Source of the DNA: Flaviflagellibacter rhizophilus
GTDB taxonomy: Bacteria > Pseudomonadota > Alphaproteobacteria > Rhizobiales > Methylopilaceae
Direction: 5' to 3'
Assembly: GCF_033898525.1 (NCBI RefSeq)
Contig: NZ_JAXAFJ010000005.1
Span: 162,552 to 226,551, forward strand
Length of the DNA stretch: 64,000 nucleotides
Shown: one piece after another, positions 43,958-52,386 of the stretch
How positions within the stretch are numbered: the first letter of the stretch is position 1
How the letters are laid out: each line of letters starts with the position of its first letter
The notes under the pieces: model-generated
What the model saw: only the letters and a program-made list of their open reading frames with translations
Told to the model about the DNA's origin: nothing
The model's database searches: none
Made by a program: the position numbers and the translations under genes

Positions 43958-44908
43958 ATGATCTCGACGTTTGCTGGCTCCGTATCCGCTGGCGTCAGCC
44001 GGCTCGCGCTGGTGATTGCCGCAACCGGCCTGCTTTCCCTTCCTGTCGCCGCGCAGGCGCAGACCACTCCGGCTGAAGCGCCGGCTGCGAGTGCTGCTCC
44101 GGCAGCGGCTCCCGCTGCGCCCGCCGATCCTAGTGCCGTGGTGGCCAAGGTCGATGGCGACGACGTGACGGAACGTGAAGTGCGCATTGCGCTGGAAGAG
44201 CTCGGTCCTTCGCTCGCCGGCATGGTCGACGAGCAGAAGCGCGAGCAGGTGATCGGCTTCCTGATCGACATCAAGCTCGCCGCGCGTGCCGCCGAGAAGG
44301 CGAAGCTGGCCGATGGGCCGGATTTCCAGGCGCAGCTCGAATTCCTGCGTGAGAAGGCTCTGATGCAGACCTATCTCGACCAGCAGGGCAAGGCTGCGGT
44401 GACCCCGCAGGCCGTGCAGCAGATCTATGACGAGACGGTCAAGGAGATGAAGCCGGAGCCGGAAGTCCGCGCCCGCCATGTCCTGGTCGAGACCGAGGAT
44501 GAGGCGAAGGCCGTCGAAGAGCGCCTGAAGAAGGGCGAAGATTTCGCGGCCGTTGCCAAGGACGTCTCGAAGGACCCCGGCTCTGCCGGTGAAGGCGGCG
44601 ATCTCGGCTTCTTCGGTGAAGACCAGATGGTGCCGGAATTCTCTGCCGTCGCCTTCAAGATGGACGCGGGCAAGGTCTCGGATCCGGTGAAGAGCCAGTT
44701 CGGCTGGCACGTCATCAAGGTCGAGGAGAAGCGCCAGAAGCCGGTGCCGACGCTCGATCAGGTGCGTGACCAGATCGAGGCTTATGTCGGCCGCCGCTCC
44801 CAGCAGGAAGCCGTGCAGAAGCTGCGCGAGGGCGCCAAGATCGAGCGCATCGGTGCGCCCAAGCCGGCGGCGTCCGGCTCGACCGTTCCGGCCACCCCGG
44901 CGCAGTAA
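43958..44908 (+). CDS. Periplasmic parvulin-type peptidyl-prolyl isomerase
   Basis: A 316-residue exported foldase. The signal peptide ends PVAAQAQ, followed by an Ala/Pro-rich linker (about 35-60), a helical chaperone part, and one parvulin domain (about 160-265) with RARHVLVETEDEAKAVEERL, PGSAGEGGDLGFFG and SQFGWHVIKVEE. The tail is Ala/Pro-rich. AAGGTGA before ATG 43958 favours that start over GTG 43946. Its position opposite secA, in a secretion context, fits a folding role for exported proteins. argJ follows after 11 bases. Confidence 0.9.
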   Translation: MISTFAGSVSAGVSRLALVIAATGLLSLPVAAQAQTTPAEAPAASAAPAAAPAAPADPSAVVAKVDGDDVTEREVRIALEELGPSLAGMVDEQKREQVIGFLIDIKLAARAAEKAKLADGPDFQAQLEFLREKALMQTYLDQQGKAAVTPQAVQQIYDETVKEMKPEPEVRARHVLVETEDEAKAVEERLKKGEDFAAVAKDVSKDPGSAGEGGDLGFFGEDQMVPEFSAVAFKMDAGKVSDPVKSQFGWHVIKVEEKRQKPVPTLDQVRDQIEAYVGRRSQQEAVQKLREGAKIERIGAPKPAASGSTVPATPAQ

Positions 44909-44919
44909 GCCGGCAGGAC

Positions 44920-46149
44920 ATGACGAAGGTCTCTCCGCTCGCTCCAGAGCGTTTTCCGGAGCTGCCGCCGGTCGCGGGCGTCACCATCGCGACGGCGGAG
45001 GCGGGCATCCGCTACCGCAACCGCACAGACGTGATGCTGATGCTGTTCGAGCCGGGTACGGCGGTTGCGGGCGTTTTCACACGCTCACGCTGCCCCTCGG
45101 CGCCGGTGGATTGGTGCCGTTCCGCGTTGAGCGGCGGCAAAGCGCGCGTTTTGGTCGTGAATTCCGGCAATGCCAATGCATTCACGGGCGCGAAAGGCCG
45201 CGAAGCGACGGAACGCACCGCAGCGTTGGCCGCATCAGCCGCAGGCTGCAGCGAGGGTGAGGTCTTCCTCGCGTCTACCGGCGTCATCGGCGAACCCTTG
45301 GACGCAAGCCGTTTCGGGCCGGTGATGGACGGTCTCGTGCGCGATGCGGTTCCAAACCTCTGGGAAGACGCTGCCCGCGCCATCATGACGACCGACACCT
45401 TCCCCAAAGGCGCCTCCGCCGTCGTGGATTTCGGCGGTACGCCGGTCACGATCTGCGGCATCGCCAAGGGCGCGGGCATGATCGCACCCGACATGGCCAC
45501 CATGCTGTCCTTCGTTGCGACGGACGCGCCAATAGCCTCCCATGTTCTCCAGGACCTCCTGAGCGAAGCCACGGCCCGCAGCTTCAATTGCGTGACTGTC
45601 GATGGCGACACCTCCACCTCGGATACGCTGATGGCGTTTGCAACCGGGCGCGCCGGTGGCACGCCGGCGGATCGGGCGGACGATCCGCGGCTCGCCGGCT
45701 TCAGGACCGCGCTGGACACCGTGCTTCAGGACCTCGCCCGGCAGGTTGCGCGAGACGGCGAGGGTGCCACCAAGTTCATCACTGTCGATGTGGAGGGCGC
45801 TGAAAGCGACTCTTCGGCCCATTGCATCGGGCTATCCATCGCCAATTCGCCGCTGGTGAAGACGGCTGTCGCGGGTGAGGATGCAAACTGGGGGCGTGTC
45901 GTCATGGCCGTCGGCAAGGCCGGAGAGCCAGCCGACCGTGACCGTCTCGCAATTCATTTCGGCCCCATCCGGGTGGCTTTGGATGGTGCGCGCGATCCCT
46001 CATACGAGGAGGCCGTGACATCGGCCTATATGAAGAACCAGGACATCACCATCCGGGTGGAACTTGGCCTCGGCAGCGGACGGGCGCGCATCTGGACGTG
46101 CGACCTGACCGGCGAATACATCGCCATCAACGCCGATTACCGCTCGTAA
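44920..46149 (+). CDS. argJ: Bifunctional ornithine acetyltransferase/N-acetylglutamate synthase
   Basis: Recycles the acetyl group in arginine synthesis, moving it from N-acetylornithine to glutamate. The 409-residue precursor should self-cleave before Thr194 in KGAGMIAPDMATMLSF, making the alpha and beta chains; the motif is intact. The conserved NSGNANAFTG region lies near residue 85. AGGAC precedes the ATG. Confidence 0.95.
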   Translation: MTKVSPLAPERFPELPPVAGVTIATAEAGIRYRNRTDVMLMLFEPGTAVAGVFTRSRCPSAPVDWCRSALSGGKARVLVVNSGNANAFTGAKGREATERTAALAASAAGCSEGEVFLASTGVIGEPLDASRFGPVMDGLVRDAVPNLWEDAARAIMTTDTFPKGASAVVDFGGTPVTICGIAKGAGMIAPDMATMLSFVATDAPIASHVLQDLLSEATARSFNCVTVDGDTSTSDTLMAFATGRAGGTPADRADDPRLAGFRTALDTVLQDLARQVARDGEGATKFITVDVEGAESDSSAHCIGLSIANSPLVKTAVAGEDANWGRVVMAVGKAGEPADRDRLAIHFGPIRVALDGARDPSYEEAVTSAYMKNQDITIRVELGLGSGRARIWTCDLTGEYIAINADYRS

Positions 46150-46228
46150 TCGGTTAACGCGCGTTCACGAGTTGCAGTGAACCCACGGCATTATGCGTTA
46201 ACAAGTCTGGTCCATTGATAGGTGTGGT

Positions 46229-46633
46229 GTGGGTGTTGCGCTCGTAACTGTTGCAGCCTGCGCTCTCGTCGATGCGGACGGGCGTGTTCTTCTGGCACAA
46301 AGACCGGAAGGCAAACCGATGGCCGGCCTTTGGGAGTTCCCCGGGGGCAAGCTCGAAGCTGGCGAGACTCCCGAGGAAACGCTGATCAGGGAGTTGAACG
46401 AGGAACTGGGAATTACCGTCCGGCAGGCCTGTCTCGCGCCTTTGACCTTTGCGAGCCACGCCTATGAACGTTTCCATCTGCTGATGCCGCTCTACATCTG
46501 CCGGCGTTGGGAGGGAATCGTTCAGCCGATGGAAGGGCAGGCCCTGAAATGGGCCGAGCCGAAGCGGCTAAGGGACTACCCCATGCCGCCGGCGGACGAG
46601 CCCTTGATCCCCATGCTCATCGATCTGCTCTGA
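46229..46633 (+). CDS. mutT: 8-oxo-dGTP diphosphatase MutT (Nudix)
   Basis: Nudix hydrolase that removes oxidised guanine nucleotides from the pool. The 134-residue protein has a perfect Nudix box (GGKLEAGETPEETLIRELNE followed by ELGI) and the MutT-type LAQRPEGKPMAGLWEFPGG just before it. GTG start at 46229. It lies 79 bases after argJ; this argJ-mutT order is common in the Hyphomicrobiales. Confidence 0.9.
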   Translation: MGVALVTVAACALVDADGRVLLAQRPEGKPMAGLWEFPGGKLEAGETPEETLIRELNEELGITVRQACLAPLTFASHAYERFHLLMPLYICRRWEGIVQPMEGQALKWAEPKRLRDYPMPPADEPLIPMLIDLL

Positions 46634-46651
46634 TCCATAAACGGATGAACG

Positions 46652-46861
46652 ATGACCCTGTGCTCGGAAGGACTGAAATGGCTGGCCGGGCGATTTCTCC
46701 GCTCACGGTCAGGCTCGGTCCCGATTGAGTATGTGCTTATCGCGGGGGCGATCACTGTCATGCTCGTGCCCGCCATCTATGGTGTCCGGGATGCACTTCA
46801 GGGCCTCGAGTGGAAGAGGCTCCAGGACGCGATCACCATGAACACTTCGGACGGCGACTAG
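46652..46861 (+). CDS. Flp/Fap-type pilin-like small protein
   Basis: A 69-residue protein with a basic leader (GRFLRSRSG), then SVPIEYVLIAGAITVMLVP, a single hydrophobic helix and a short polar tail. The segment G21-SVPI-E26-Y27 matches the Flp prepilin processing motif G/xxxxEY, where the peptidase cuts after Gly and Glu is at +5. No tad/cpa assembly genes are in the window. It starts 18 bases after mutT and its stop shares CTAG with the methyltransferase on the other strand. A pilin-like or TadE-like role is inferred from the motif alone. Confidence 0.6.
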   Translation: MTLCSEGLKWLAGRFLRSRSGSVPIEYVLIAGAITVMLVPAIYGVRDALQGLEWKRLQDAITMNTSDGD

Positions 46862-47724
46862 CTTCCGGGCTTTACGCCGCTGGGGATCTCTTTCGCGTTC
46901 AGCGCGTCGGCCAGCCGGTGGGTGGCCGATCCGGGCCGCAGCGGCTTCTGCTGGCTTTCATGAGGCGCCCAACCGGATAGCCAGACGATCTCCACGGTTA
47001 CGCGCAGGCGTCCGTCGGGATCGGAGTACCGCTCCTGATAGATCTCGGCGAGCCGCGCCAGCACGTCCCGTCTCAACGGCGTGCGGCTGCGCGAGAGCAG
47101 GCTGTTCGTCGCGCCCAGAGCCCGCAGGTCACGGAACAGGCCGAAGACATCGGCATAGCGCACGGTCAGCTTTTCGGCATCGACGACCGGCAAGGCGAAG
47201 CCCGCCCGCTGCAGCAAGGCGCCGAGATCCTGCACGGTGGCGAAGGGAACGACACGCGGGCTCATGCCGCCGACCACGTCGGCTTCCGCTTCCGCAAAGG
47301 ACTGCCTGAGTTCGGTGAGGGTGTCGCCGCCCGCTAGAGCCGCGAGGAACAGGCCGTCCGGCTTCAGGGCCCGGCGGATTTGCAGGAGCAGCCCGGGAAG
47401 ATCATCCGCCCATTGCAGCGCCAGCCCGGAGACGACGAGGTCCAGCGAGCCCGGTTCATAGGGCAGGGCATGCTTGCCGCTGATGATGTCTCCCCCGGCG
47501 TCGGCTGCCTGCACTACTTGTCCCACGCTGTGCACAGCGCGGATCGCCTCCGCCAGCCCGGGGCCCTGGGTGCCGAGGTCAATCGCGAGCGGAAACTCAC
47601 GCATGACCGTGTTGAGACGGATCGCAAGTTCCTCGGCGACCATCGGCAGCAGCACGGTGTCGGGTTCCAGCCTGCGCAGGCTGTGGGCGCGGAAGGCGTG
47701 GTCGAAAAGGAGCGGTGCGGACAT
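46858..47724 (-). CDS. SAM-dependent methyltransferase (BioC/NDUFAF5-like)
   Basis: A 288-residue class I methyltransferase. It resembles the BioC/NDUFAF5 group: LLFDHAFRAHSLRRLEPDTV at the start, AIDLGTQGPGLAEAI as the SAM-binding loop (less glycine-rich than usual), LDLVVSGLALQWADDLPGLL and GGDTLTELRQSF. Such proteins in alphaproteobacteria act in biotin precursor methylation or complex I assembly; the sequence does not decide between them. ATG 47724 is chosen; it lies 40 bases from comF on the other strand. Confidence 0.8.
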   Translation of the reverse strand: MSAPLLFDHAFRAHSLRRLEPDTVLLPMVAEELAIRLNTVMREFPLAIDLGTQGPGLAEAIRAVHSVGQVVQAADAGGDIISGKHALPYEPGSLDLVVSGLALQWADDLPGLLLQIRRALKPDGLFLAALAGGDTLTELRQSFAEAEADVVGGMSPRVVPFATVQDLGALLQRAGFALPVVDAEKLTVRYADVFGLFRDLRALGATNSLLSRSRTPLRRDVLARLAEIYQERYSDPDGRLRVTVEIVWLSGWAPHESQQKPLRPGSATHRLADALNAKEIPSGVKPGS

Positions 47725-47764
47725 GCAAGCCATATGGCGGCTGTCCGTCGCATGGTCAAATCCC

Positions 47765-48571
47765 ATGTCGCGCGTACCCCCGGATGCTGTACGCAAAGGC
47801 GTGTTCGGCACTTCGCACCTCCTGCGCGACCGCGCGGCTCGTCTGGCTCGCTATACCGGGCGGGCCGTGCTGGACGTGGCGCTTCCTCCGCTCTGCCTTG
47901 CCTGCAACAAGCCGGTTGGGTCGGTCGGTGCGCTATGTCCCACCTGCTGGACAGGGCTTCACCAGATCACCGCGCCAGTCTGCACCCGGCTGGGCACGCC
48001 TCTCCCATCGGATCTCGGATTCGACATCATCTCGCCGAAGGCGATTGCCGAGCCGCCGGCATTTGGCCGCGCGCGTTCGGCCGTCAGATTCGAGGGCACG
48101 GGGCGGCTGCTGGTTCATCGGCTGAAATACGGCGATCGGCTGGATCTTGTGCAGGCCATGGCGGGATGGATGAAGCGCGCCGGCTCGGACCTGCTGGCCG
48201 ATGCGGATGTGCTCGTTCCCATACCTCTGCATCGCACGCGCTTGTGGTGGCGGCGGTTCAACCAAGCCGGCGAACTGGCGAAATCCCTCTCGCGGATGAG
48301 CGGCGTGCCCGTGGAACACGATCTGCTCCTGCGCGAACGCCGCACGCAGCGGCAGGTTGGGCTCAGCCGCTCGCAGCGCGCCCGCAATCTCGCTGGCGCC
48401 CTCAGTGTGCCCGATGGCGCCAAGGCGCGGGTGATGGGGCGGCGCATTCTCCTGGTCGATGACGTGCTGACGTCCGGTGCTACACTGAACGCCGCCGCAC
48501 GTGCATTGCGACGAGCCGGCGCATCGGAAGTGGACGCGCTGACCTTCGCGCTTGTCGTGGATGAGGTCTGA
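47765..48571 (+). CDS. comF: ComF family phosphoribosyltransferase-like protein
   Basis: A 268-residue ComF homologue. LPPLCLACNKPVGSVGALC plus CW is the N-terminal zinc-ribbon-like Cys cluster, followed by DADVLVPIPLHRTRLWWRRF with NQAGELAKSL, and the phosphoribosyltransferase loop RILLVDDVLTSGATL. ComF is required for DNA uptake in competent species; in most proteobacteria its role is less clear. Start choice ATG 47765; a longer frame would overlap the methyltransferase start. Confidence 0.87.
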   Translation: MSRVPPDAVRKGVFGTSHLLRDRAARLARYTGRAVLDVALPPLCLACNKPVGSVGALCPTCWTGLHQITAPVCTRLGTPLPSDLGFDIISPKAIAEPPAFGRARSAVRFEGTGRLLVHRLKYGDRLDLVQAMAGWMKRAGSDLLADADVLVPIPLHRTRLWWRRFNQAGELAKSLSRMSGVPVEHDLLLRERRTQRQVGLSRSQRARNLAGALSVPDGAKARVMGRRILLVDDVLTSGATLNAAARALRRAGASEVDALTFALVVDEV

Positions 48572-48606
48572 CCTCATATCCGGTCGAGTCAAACTGCGAG
48601 GATCGA

Positions 48607-48864
48607 ATGGCAGCCGTCACCATCTACACCAAGCCCTACTGCCCGTACTGCGAGGGCGCGCGCGAGCTGCTGACCAAGAAGGGCGTGCAGTTTCAGGAGA
48701 TCGACATCTCCGGCAAGCCGGACCTGCGGGCCGAAATGATCCGGCGCGCGAATGGAGGAAGCACCGTTCCCCAGATCTTTGTTGGTGAGCGCCATCTCGG
48801 CGGCTGCGATGACATCTATGCGCTCGATGCGAGGGGCGGTCTGGATCCGATCCTCGCCGGCTGA
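48607..48864 (+). CDS. grxC: Glutaredoxin 3
   Basis: An 85-residue glutaredoxin with the dithiol site Cys12-Pro-Tyr-Cys15, the cis-Pro segment STVPQIFVG and GGCDDIYALD. It reduces protein disulfides and glutathione mixed disulfides in the cytoplasm. It lies 35 bases after comF and three bases before the nitrilase gene, the usual rhizobial order. Confidence 0.94.
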   Translation: MAAVTIYTKPYCPYCEGARELLTKKGVQFQEIDISGKPDLRAEMIRRANGGSTVPQIFVGERHLGGCDDIYALDARGGLDPILAG

Positions 48865-48867
48865 TCC

Positions 48868-49728
48868 ATGACACAAGGGTTCATCGCCGGGCTGGTGCAG
48901 ATGCGCAGCGGCCGTTCGGTGCGCGAGAATGTAGAGCAGGCATCGCGGCTGATCCGCGAGGCGGCGGGTCGCGGCGCGTCCTATGTGCAGACGCCCGAGA
49001 TGACCACGCTCCTCACGCGCTCCCGCGATGAACTCGCGGAGGCGGCAGACCCGGCTGCGACCGAGGAGGCGCTGGCCCGCTTCCGAAGCCTTGCGGGCGA
49101 GCTGGGAATTTGGCTGCACATCGGCTCCATGGCGGTCAGCCTTCCAGGTGCGGAGAGGATGGCCAATCGCGCCTTCGTCATCGGCCCGGATGGGACGCTG
49201 CGCGCCTCCTACGATAAAATCCACATGTTCGATGTCGATCTGCCGAACGGCGAGAGCTGGCGCGAATCGCGAACCTACCAGCCCGGCGAGAGCGCGGCGC
49301 TGGTGGACCTTCCATGGGGCAGGTTGGGGCTGTCGATCTGCTACGATCTGCGGTTCGCGACGTTGTTCCGAGCGCTTGCGGAACGTGGCGCCGATTTCCT
49401 GACAGTGCCGGCAGCCTTTACGCGGCAGACGGGCGAGGCGCACTGGCATGTCCTGCTTCGCGCCCGAGCGATCGAAACCGGCACTTTCGTGCTTGCCGCG
49501 GCACAGGGTGGAACGCATGAAGATGGCCGCCAGACCTACGGACATTCGTTGATCGTCGATCCGTGGGGCCGCATCGTTGCGGAAGCCGAGGGCGACAATC
49601 CCTGCATCGTAATGGCCCGGATCGACCCCGCACAGGTGCAAGAAGCCAGGAAGCGCATCCCGGTGCTGGAGCATGGCCGGCGCTTTGCCCTGCCAGAGTC
49701 CGGCGCGATGAAAGATCCGGTCCAGTGA
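48868..49728 (+). CDS. Carbon-nitrogen hydrolase (nitrilase superfamily, Nit2-like)
   Basis: A 286-residue nitrilase-superfamily amidase with the Glu-Lys-Cys triad Glu44, Lys117 and Cys158 (TPEMTTLL, YDKIHMFDVD, SICYDLRF). The YDKIHMFDVD element is typical of the Nit1/Nit2 omega-amidase branch, which acts on deaminated glutathione or 2-oxoglutaramate. The product of the neighbouring grxC gene, a glutathione-linked enzyme, makes a glutathione repair role reasonable. The stop overlaps the next start (GTGA). Confidence 0.87.
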   Translation: MTQGFIAGLVQMRSGRSVRENVEQASRLIREAAGRGASYVQTPEMTTLLTRSRDELAEAADPAATEEALARFRSLAGELGIWLHIGSMAVSLPGAERMANRAFVIGPDGTLRASYDKIHMFDVDLPNGESWRESRTYQPGESAALVDLPWGRLGLSICYDLRFATLFRALAERGADFLTVPAAFTRQTGEAHWHVLLRARAIETGTFVLAAAQGGTHEDGRQTYGHSLIVDPWGRIVAEAEGDNPCIVMARIDPAQVQEARKRIPVLEHGRRFALPESGAMKDPVQ

Positions 49729-50162
49729 TCCACTACAGTTTGCGTTGCGAAGCCGAGCACGAATTCGACGGCTGGTTTCGGTCATCGGCCGATTATGAGG
49801 ATCAGCGTGCTGGCGACCTGCTGACCTGTCCGCTCTGCGGGTCCCGCGACATCAGCAAGGCCCTGATGGCGCCGGCTGTTCAGCTTGCGGAGGACAAGCC
49901 GGCGTCCGCGACGCACGACGTTGCCCTGCTCGGCGAACGTGAGCGCAAGATCCGGGAGATGATGCGTAACATCCGTGAGGAGGTGACGCGGAACGCCAGG
50001 GATGTGGGGCCGCAGTTCGCGGACATGGCGCGGCAGATGCACGAGGGCGAGATCGAGCGCGATTCGATTTACGGCCGGGCCTCGGCGGACGAAGTTCGCT
50101 CATTGGCGGAAGATGGCGTCGAATTCTATCCGCTCCCGCCCATCGTGGACGAGACGAACTAG
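49725..50162 (+). CDS. DUF1178 family protein
   Basis: A 145-residue protein of the DUF1178 family. It starts IHYSLRCEAEHEFDGWFRSS, followed by a CPLCGS zinc-ribbon-like knuckle, and ends with the helical MMRNIREEVTRNARDVGPQF and EDGVEFYPLPP. No function is known. The GTG start overlaps the nitrilase stop, and this nitrilase-DUF1178-ubiG cluster recurs in the Hyphomicrobiales. Confidence 0.88.
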   Translation: MIHYSLRCEAEHEFDGWFRSSADYEDQRAGDLLTCPLCGSRDISKALMAPAVQLAEDKPASATHDVALLGERERKIREMMRNIREEVTRNARDVGPQFADMARQMHEGEIERDSIYGRASADEVRSLAEDGVEFYPLPPIVDETN

Positions 50163-50182
50163 AGCGCCGCCCGCCCTGGCGA

Positions 50183-50929
50183 TCAGCTCTTGGTGGCGCT
50201 CATCCAGTAATTCACGGATGCATCCTCGGAGAGGCTCCAGGCGTCACGCAGCGGATTGTAGACCATGCCGCGTGGCTCGCCGGGGTGCAGGCCAGCAGCG
50301 CGCAAGTGGCCGGACAGTTCGGCGGGCGTGACGAATTTGCGCCAGTTATGGGTGCCCGCCGGCACCCAGCGCAGCACATATTCTGCTCCCAGGATGGCGA
50401 GCGCATAGCTGCGGGCGGTGCGGTTCAGGGTCGAGATCAGGACCATGCCCCCGGGCTTGGCCAGCGCCGCGAGGGTGTGCACAAAGCCCGCTACGTCATG
50501 CACATGTTCGATCACTTCGGAGGCGATCACGGCGTCGAAGCGCTCGTCTTCACCGAGCAGGTCTTCGGCGGCGAGGGCCTGGTAGCGGATGTCCAGACCC
50601 GAGGCCGACGCATGGGCGCGCGCAATGGCGACGCTTTCTTCAGCGGGTTCGATGCCGGTGACGTCAGCACCCAGCCGTGCCAGCGGTTCGGAGAGGATGC
50701 CGCCACCGCAGCCCACGTCCAGCACGGACAGGCCGGCTAGGCTGTCCAGTGCGGTCGCACTGCGCCCGAACTGTTGGGCCAGATGGTCGCGGACATAGGC
50801 CACCCGTGCCGGAGTCAGCTTGTGCAGGGGCGCGTAGGGACCGCGCGGGTTCCACCATTCGGCCGCCGTCGCGGCGAACCGCGCAACTTCCTCGCCGTCG
50901 ACTGAATCCGCCACGTCTGCCTCGTTCAC
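50183..50929 (-). CDS. ubiG: Ubiquinone biosynthesis O-methyltransferase UbiG
   Basis: SAM-dependent O-methyltransferase acting twice in ubiquinone synthesis. The 248-residue protein has EVARFAATAAEWWNPRGPYA near the start, the SAM loop LDVGCGGGILSEPLARLGA, and GTHNWRKFVTPAEL toward the end, all diagnostic of UbiG. I place the start at GTG 50929, which gives the normal length; there is no ATG in a better position. It is divergent from lysC. Confidence 0.93.
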   Translation of the reverse strand: MNEADVADSVDGEEVARFAATAAEWWNPRGPYAPLHKLTPARVAYVRDHLAQQFGRSATALDSLAGLSVLDVGCGGGILSEPLARLGADVTGIEPAEESVAIARAHASASGLDIRYQALAAEDLLGEDERFDAVIASEVIEHVHDVAGFVHTLAALAKPGGMVLISTLNRTARSYALAILGAEYVLRWVPAGTHNWRKFVTPAELSGHLRAAGLHPGEPRGMVYNPLRDAWSLSEDASVNYWMSATKS

Positions 50930-51059
50930 ACGGCTTTCACATACCGGCCGCGGGCGATTGCCCCGGTGCACGTGCGCCGCTATGTATAGCCGCCTTTCCG
51001 GGGGCGGGGCCATGTCAAAGCAGCGCCTCCAGCATCCATCATCCCCTGCCAGATAGACC

Positions 51060-52313
51060 ATGGCCCGCATTGTCATGAAATTCGGCGGCACGTCCGTCGC
51101 CAATATCGAGCGCATCCAGAACGTGGCGCGCCATGTCCAGCGCGAAGTCGCGGCCGGGCACGAGGTTGCCGTAGTGGTGTCCGCCATGTCGGGCGTCACC
51201 AACCAGCTGGTGGCGTGGTGCCGCGAGGCCTGTCCGGAATACGACCTGCGGGAGTACGACGCGATCGTCGCCTCGGGAGAGCAGGTTACCTCCGGCCTGC
51301 TGGCCCTTGCCCTGCAGAACCTCGGCATCGCCGCACGCTCCTATCAGGGCTGGCAAATCCCGCTGACGACCGATTCCGCGCACAGCGCCGCACGCATTAC
51401 CGGCATGGACGGCGATGCCATTATCTCGGGAATGCGCGCAGGACAGGTGGCCGTCATCGCCGGCTTCCAGGGCATCGGCCCCGAGAACCGCATCGCGACC
51501 CTTGGGCGCGGCGGTTCCGACACCAGCGCCGTCGCCGTTGCGGCGGGTGTGCAGGCGGACCGCTGCGACATCTACACGGACGTCGATGGCGTCTACACCA
51601 CCGACCCGCGCATCGTGCCGAAGGCCGGGCGTCTGGAACGCGTGGCGTTCGAGGAAATGCTCGAGATGGCTTCGCTCGGAGCCAAGGTGCTGCAGGTGCG
51701 CTCGGTCGAGCTCGCCATGATTCACAAGGTTCGGGTGTTCGTGCGCTCGAGCTTCGATGCGCCGGATGCACCCCAGGTCGGCCCGGGCGGTCTGCCGCCG
51801 GGCACGCTTATTTGCGACGAGGACGAGATCGTGGAACAGCAGGTCGTCACCGGCATCGCCTTCTCAAGGGATGAGGCTCAGGTCACCCTTCGTGGCGTGC
51901 AGGACAAACCGGGCGTCGCCGCCCGCGTGTTCGGCCCGCTCGCGGAAGCCAACATCAATGTCGACATGATCGTGCAGAACATCTCCGATGACGGGCGCAC
52001 GACGGACCTCACCTTCACCGTGCCGGTCGCCGATTACGATCGCGCCATGAAGCTGCTGGGCAGCCTTGAAAGCGACCTCGGCTTCGAGAAGCTCGATGGC
52101 GCGAACGAAGTGGTCAAGGTGTCGGTCGTGGGCATGGGCATGCGCAGCCATGCCGGCGTGGCGGCCAAGGCGTTCAGCGCGCTCGCCGAGCGGGGCATCA
52201 ACATCCGCGCCATCGCGACATCCGAGATCAAGATCTCCGTCCTGATCGACGCCGCTTATACCGAGCTTGCCGTTCGGACTCTCCATTCGGTATACGGGTT
52301 GGACAAAGACTGA
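51060..52313 (+). CDS. lysC: Aspartate kinase
   Basis: First enzyme of the aspartate pathway to lysine, methionine and threonine. The 417-residue monofunctional enzyme starts with VMKFGGTSVANIERI, has the kinase core (GRGGSDTSAVAVAAGVQADR) and two C-terminal ACT domains for feedback control (residues about 265-417). About 130 bases separate it from ubiG on the other strand. Confidence 0.95.
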   Translation: MARIVMKFGGTSVANIERIQNVARHVQREVAAGHEVAVVVSAMSGVTNQLVAWCREACPEYDLREYDAIVASGEQVTSGLLALALQNLGIAARSYQGWQIPLTTDSAHSAARITGMDGDAIISGMRAGQVAVIAGFQGIGPENRIATLGRGGSDTSAVAVAAGVQADRCDIYTDVDGVYTTDPRIVPKAGRLERVAFEEMLEMASLGAKVLQVRSVELAMIHKVRVFVRSSFDAPDAPQVGPGGLPPGTLICDEDEIVEQQVVTGIAFSRDEAQVTLRGVQDKPGVAARVFGPLAEANINVDMIVQNISDDGRTTDLTFTVPVADYDRAMKLLGSLESDLGFEKLDGANEVVKVSVVGMGMRSHAGVAAKAFSALAERGINIRAIATSEIKISVLIDAAYTELAVRTLHSVYGLDKD

Positions 52314-52386
52314 CCTCCAGCCGGCGGAGCCCGACTGGAAGAAGATCATTCTGGAAGCGCTCGGCGCTTCGTCCCGGAGGCTGACC

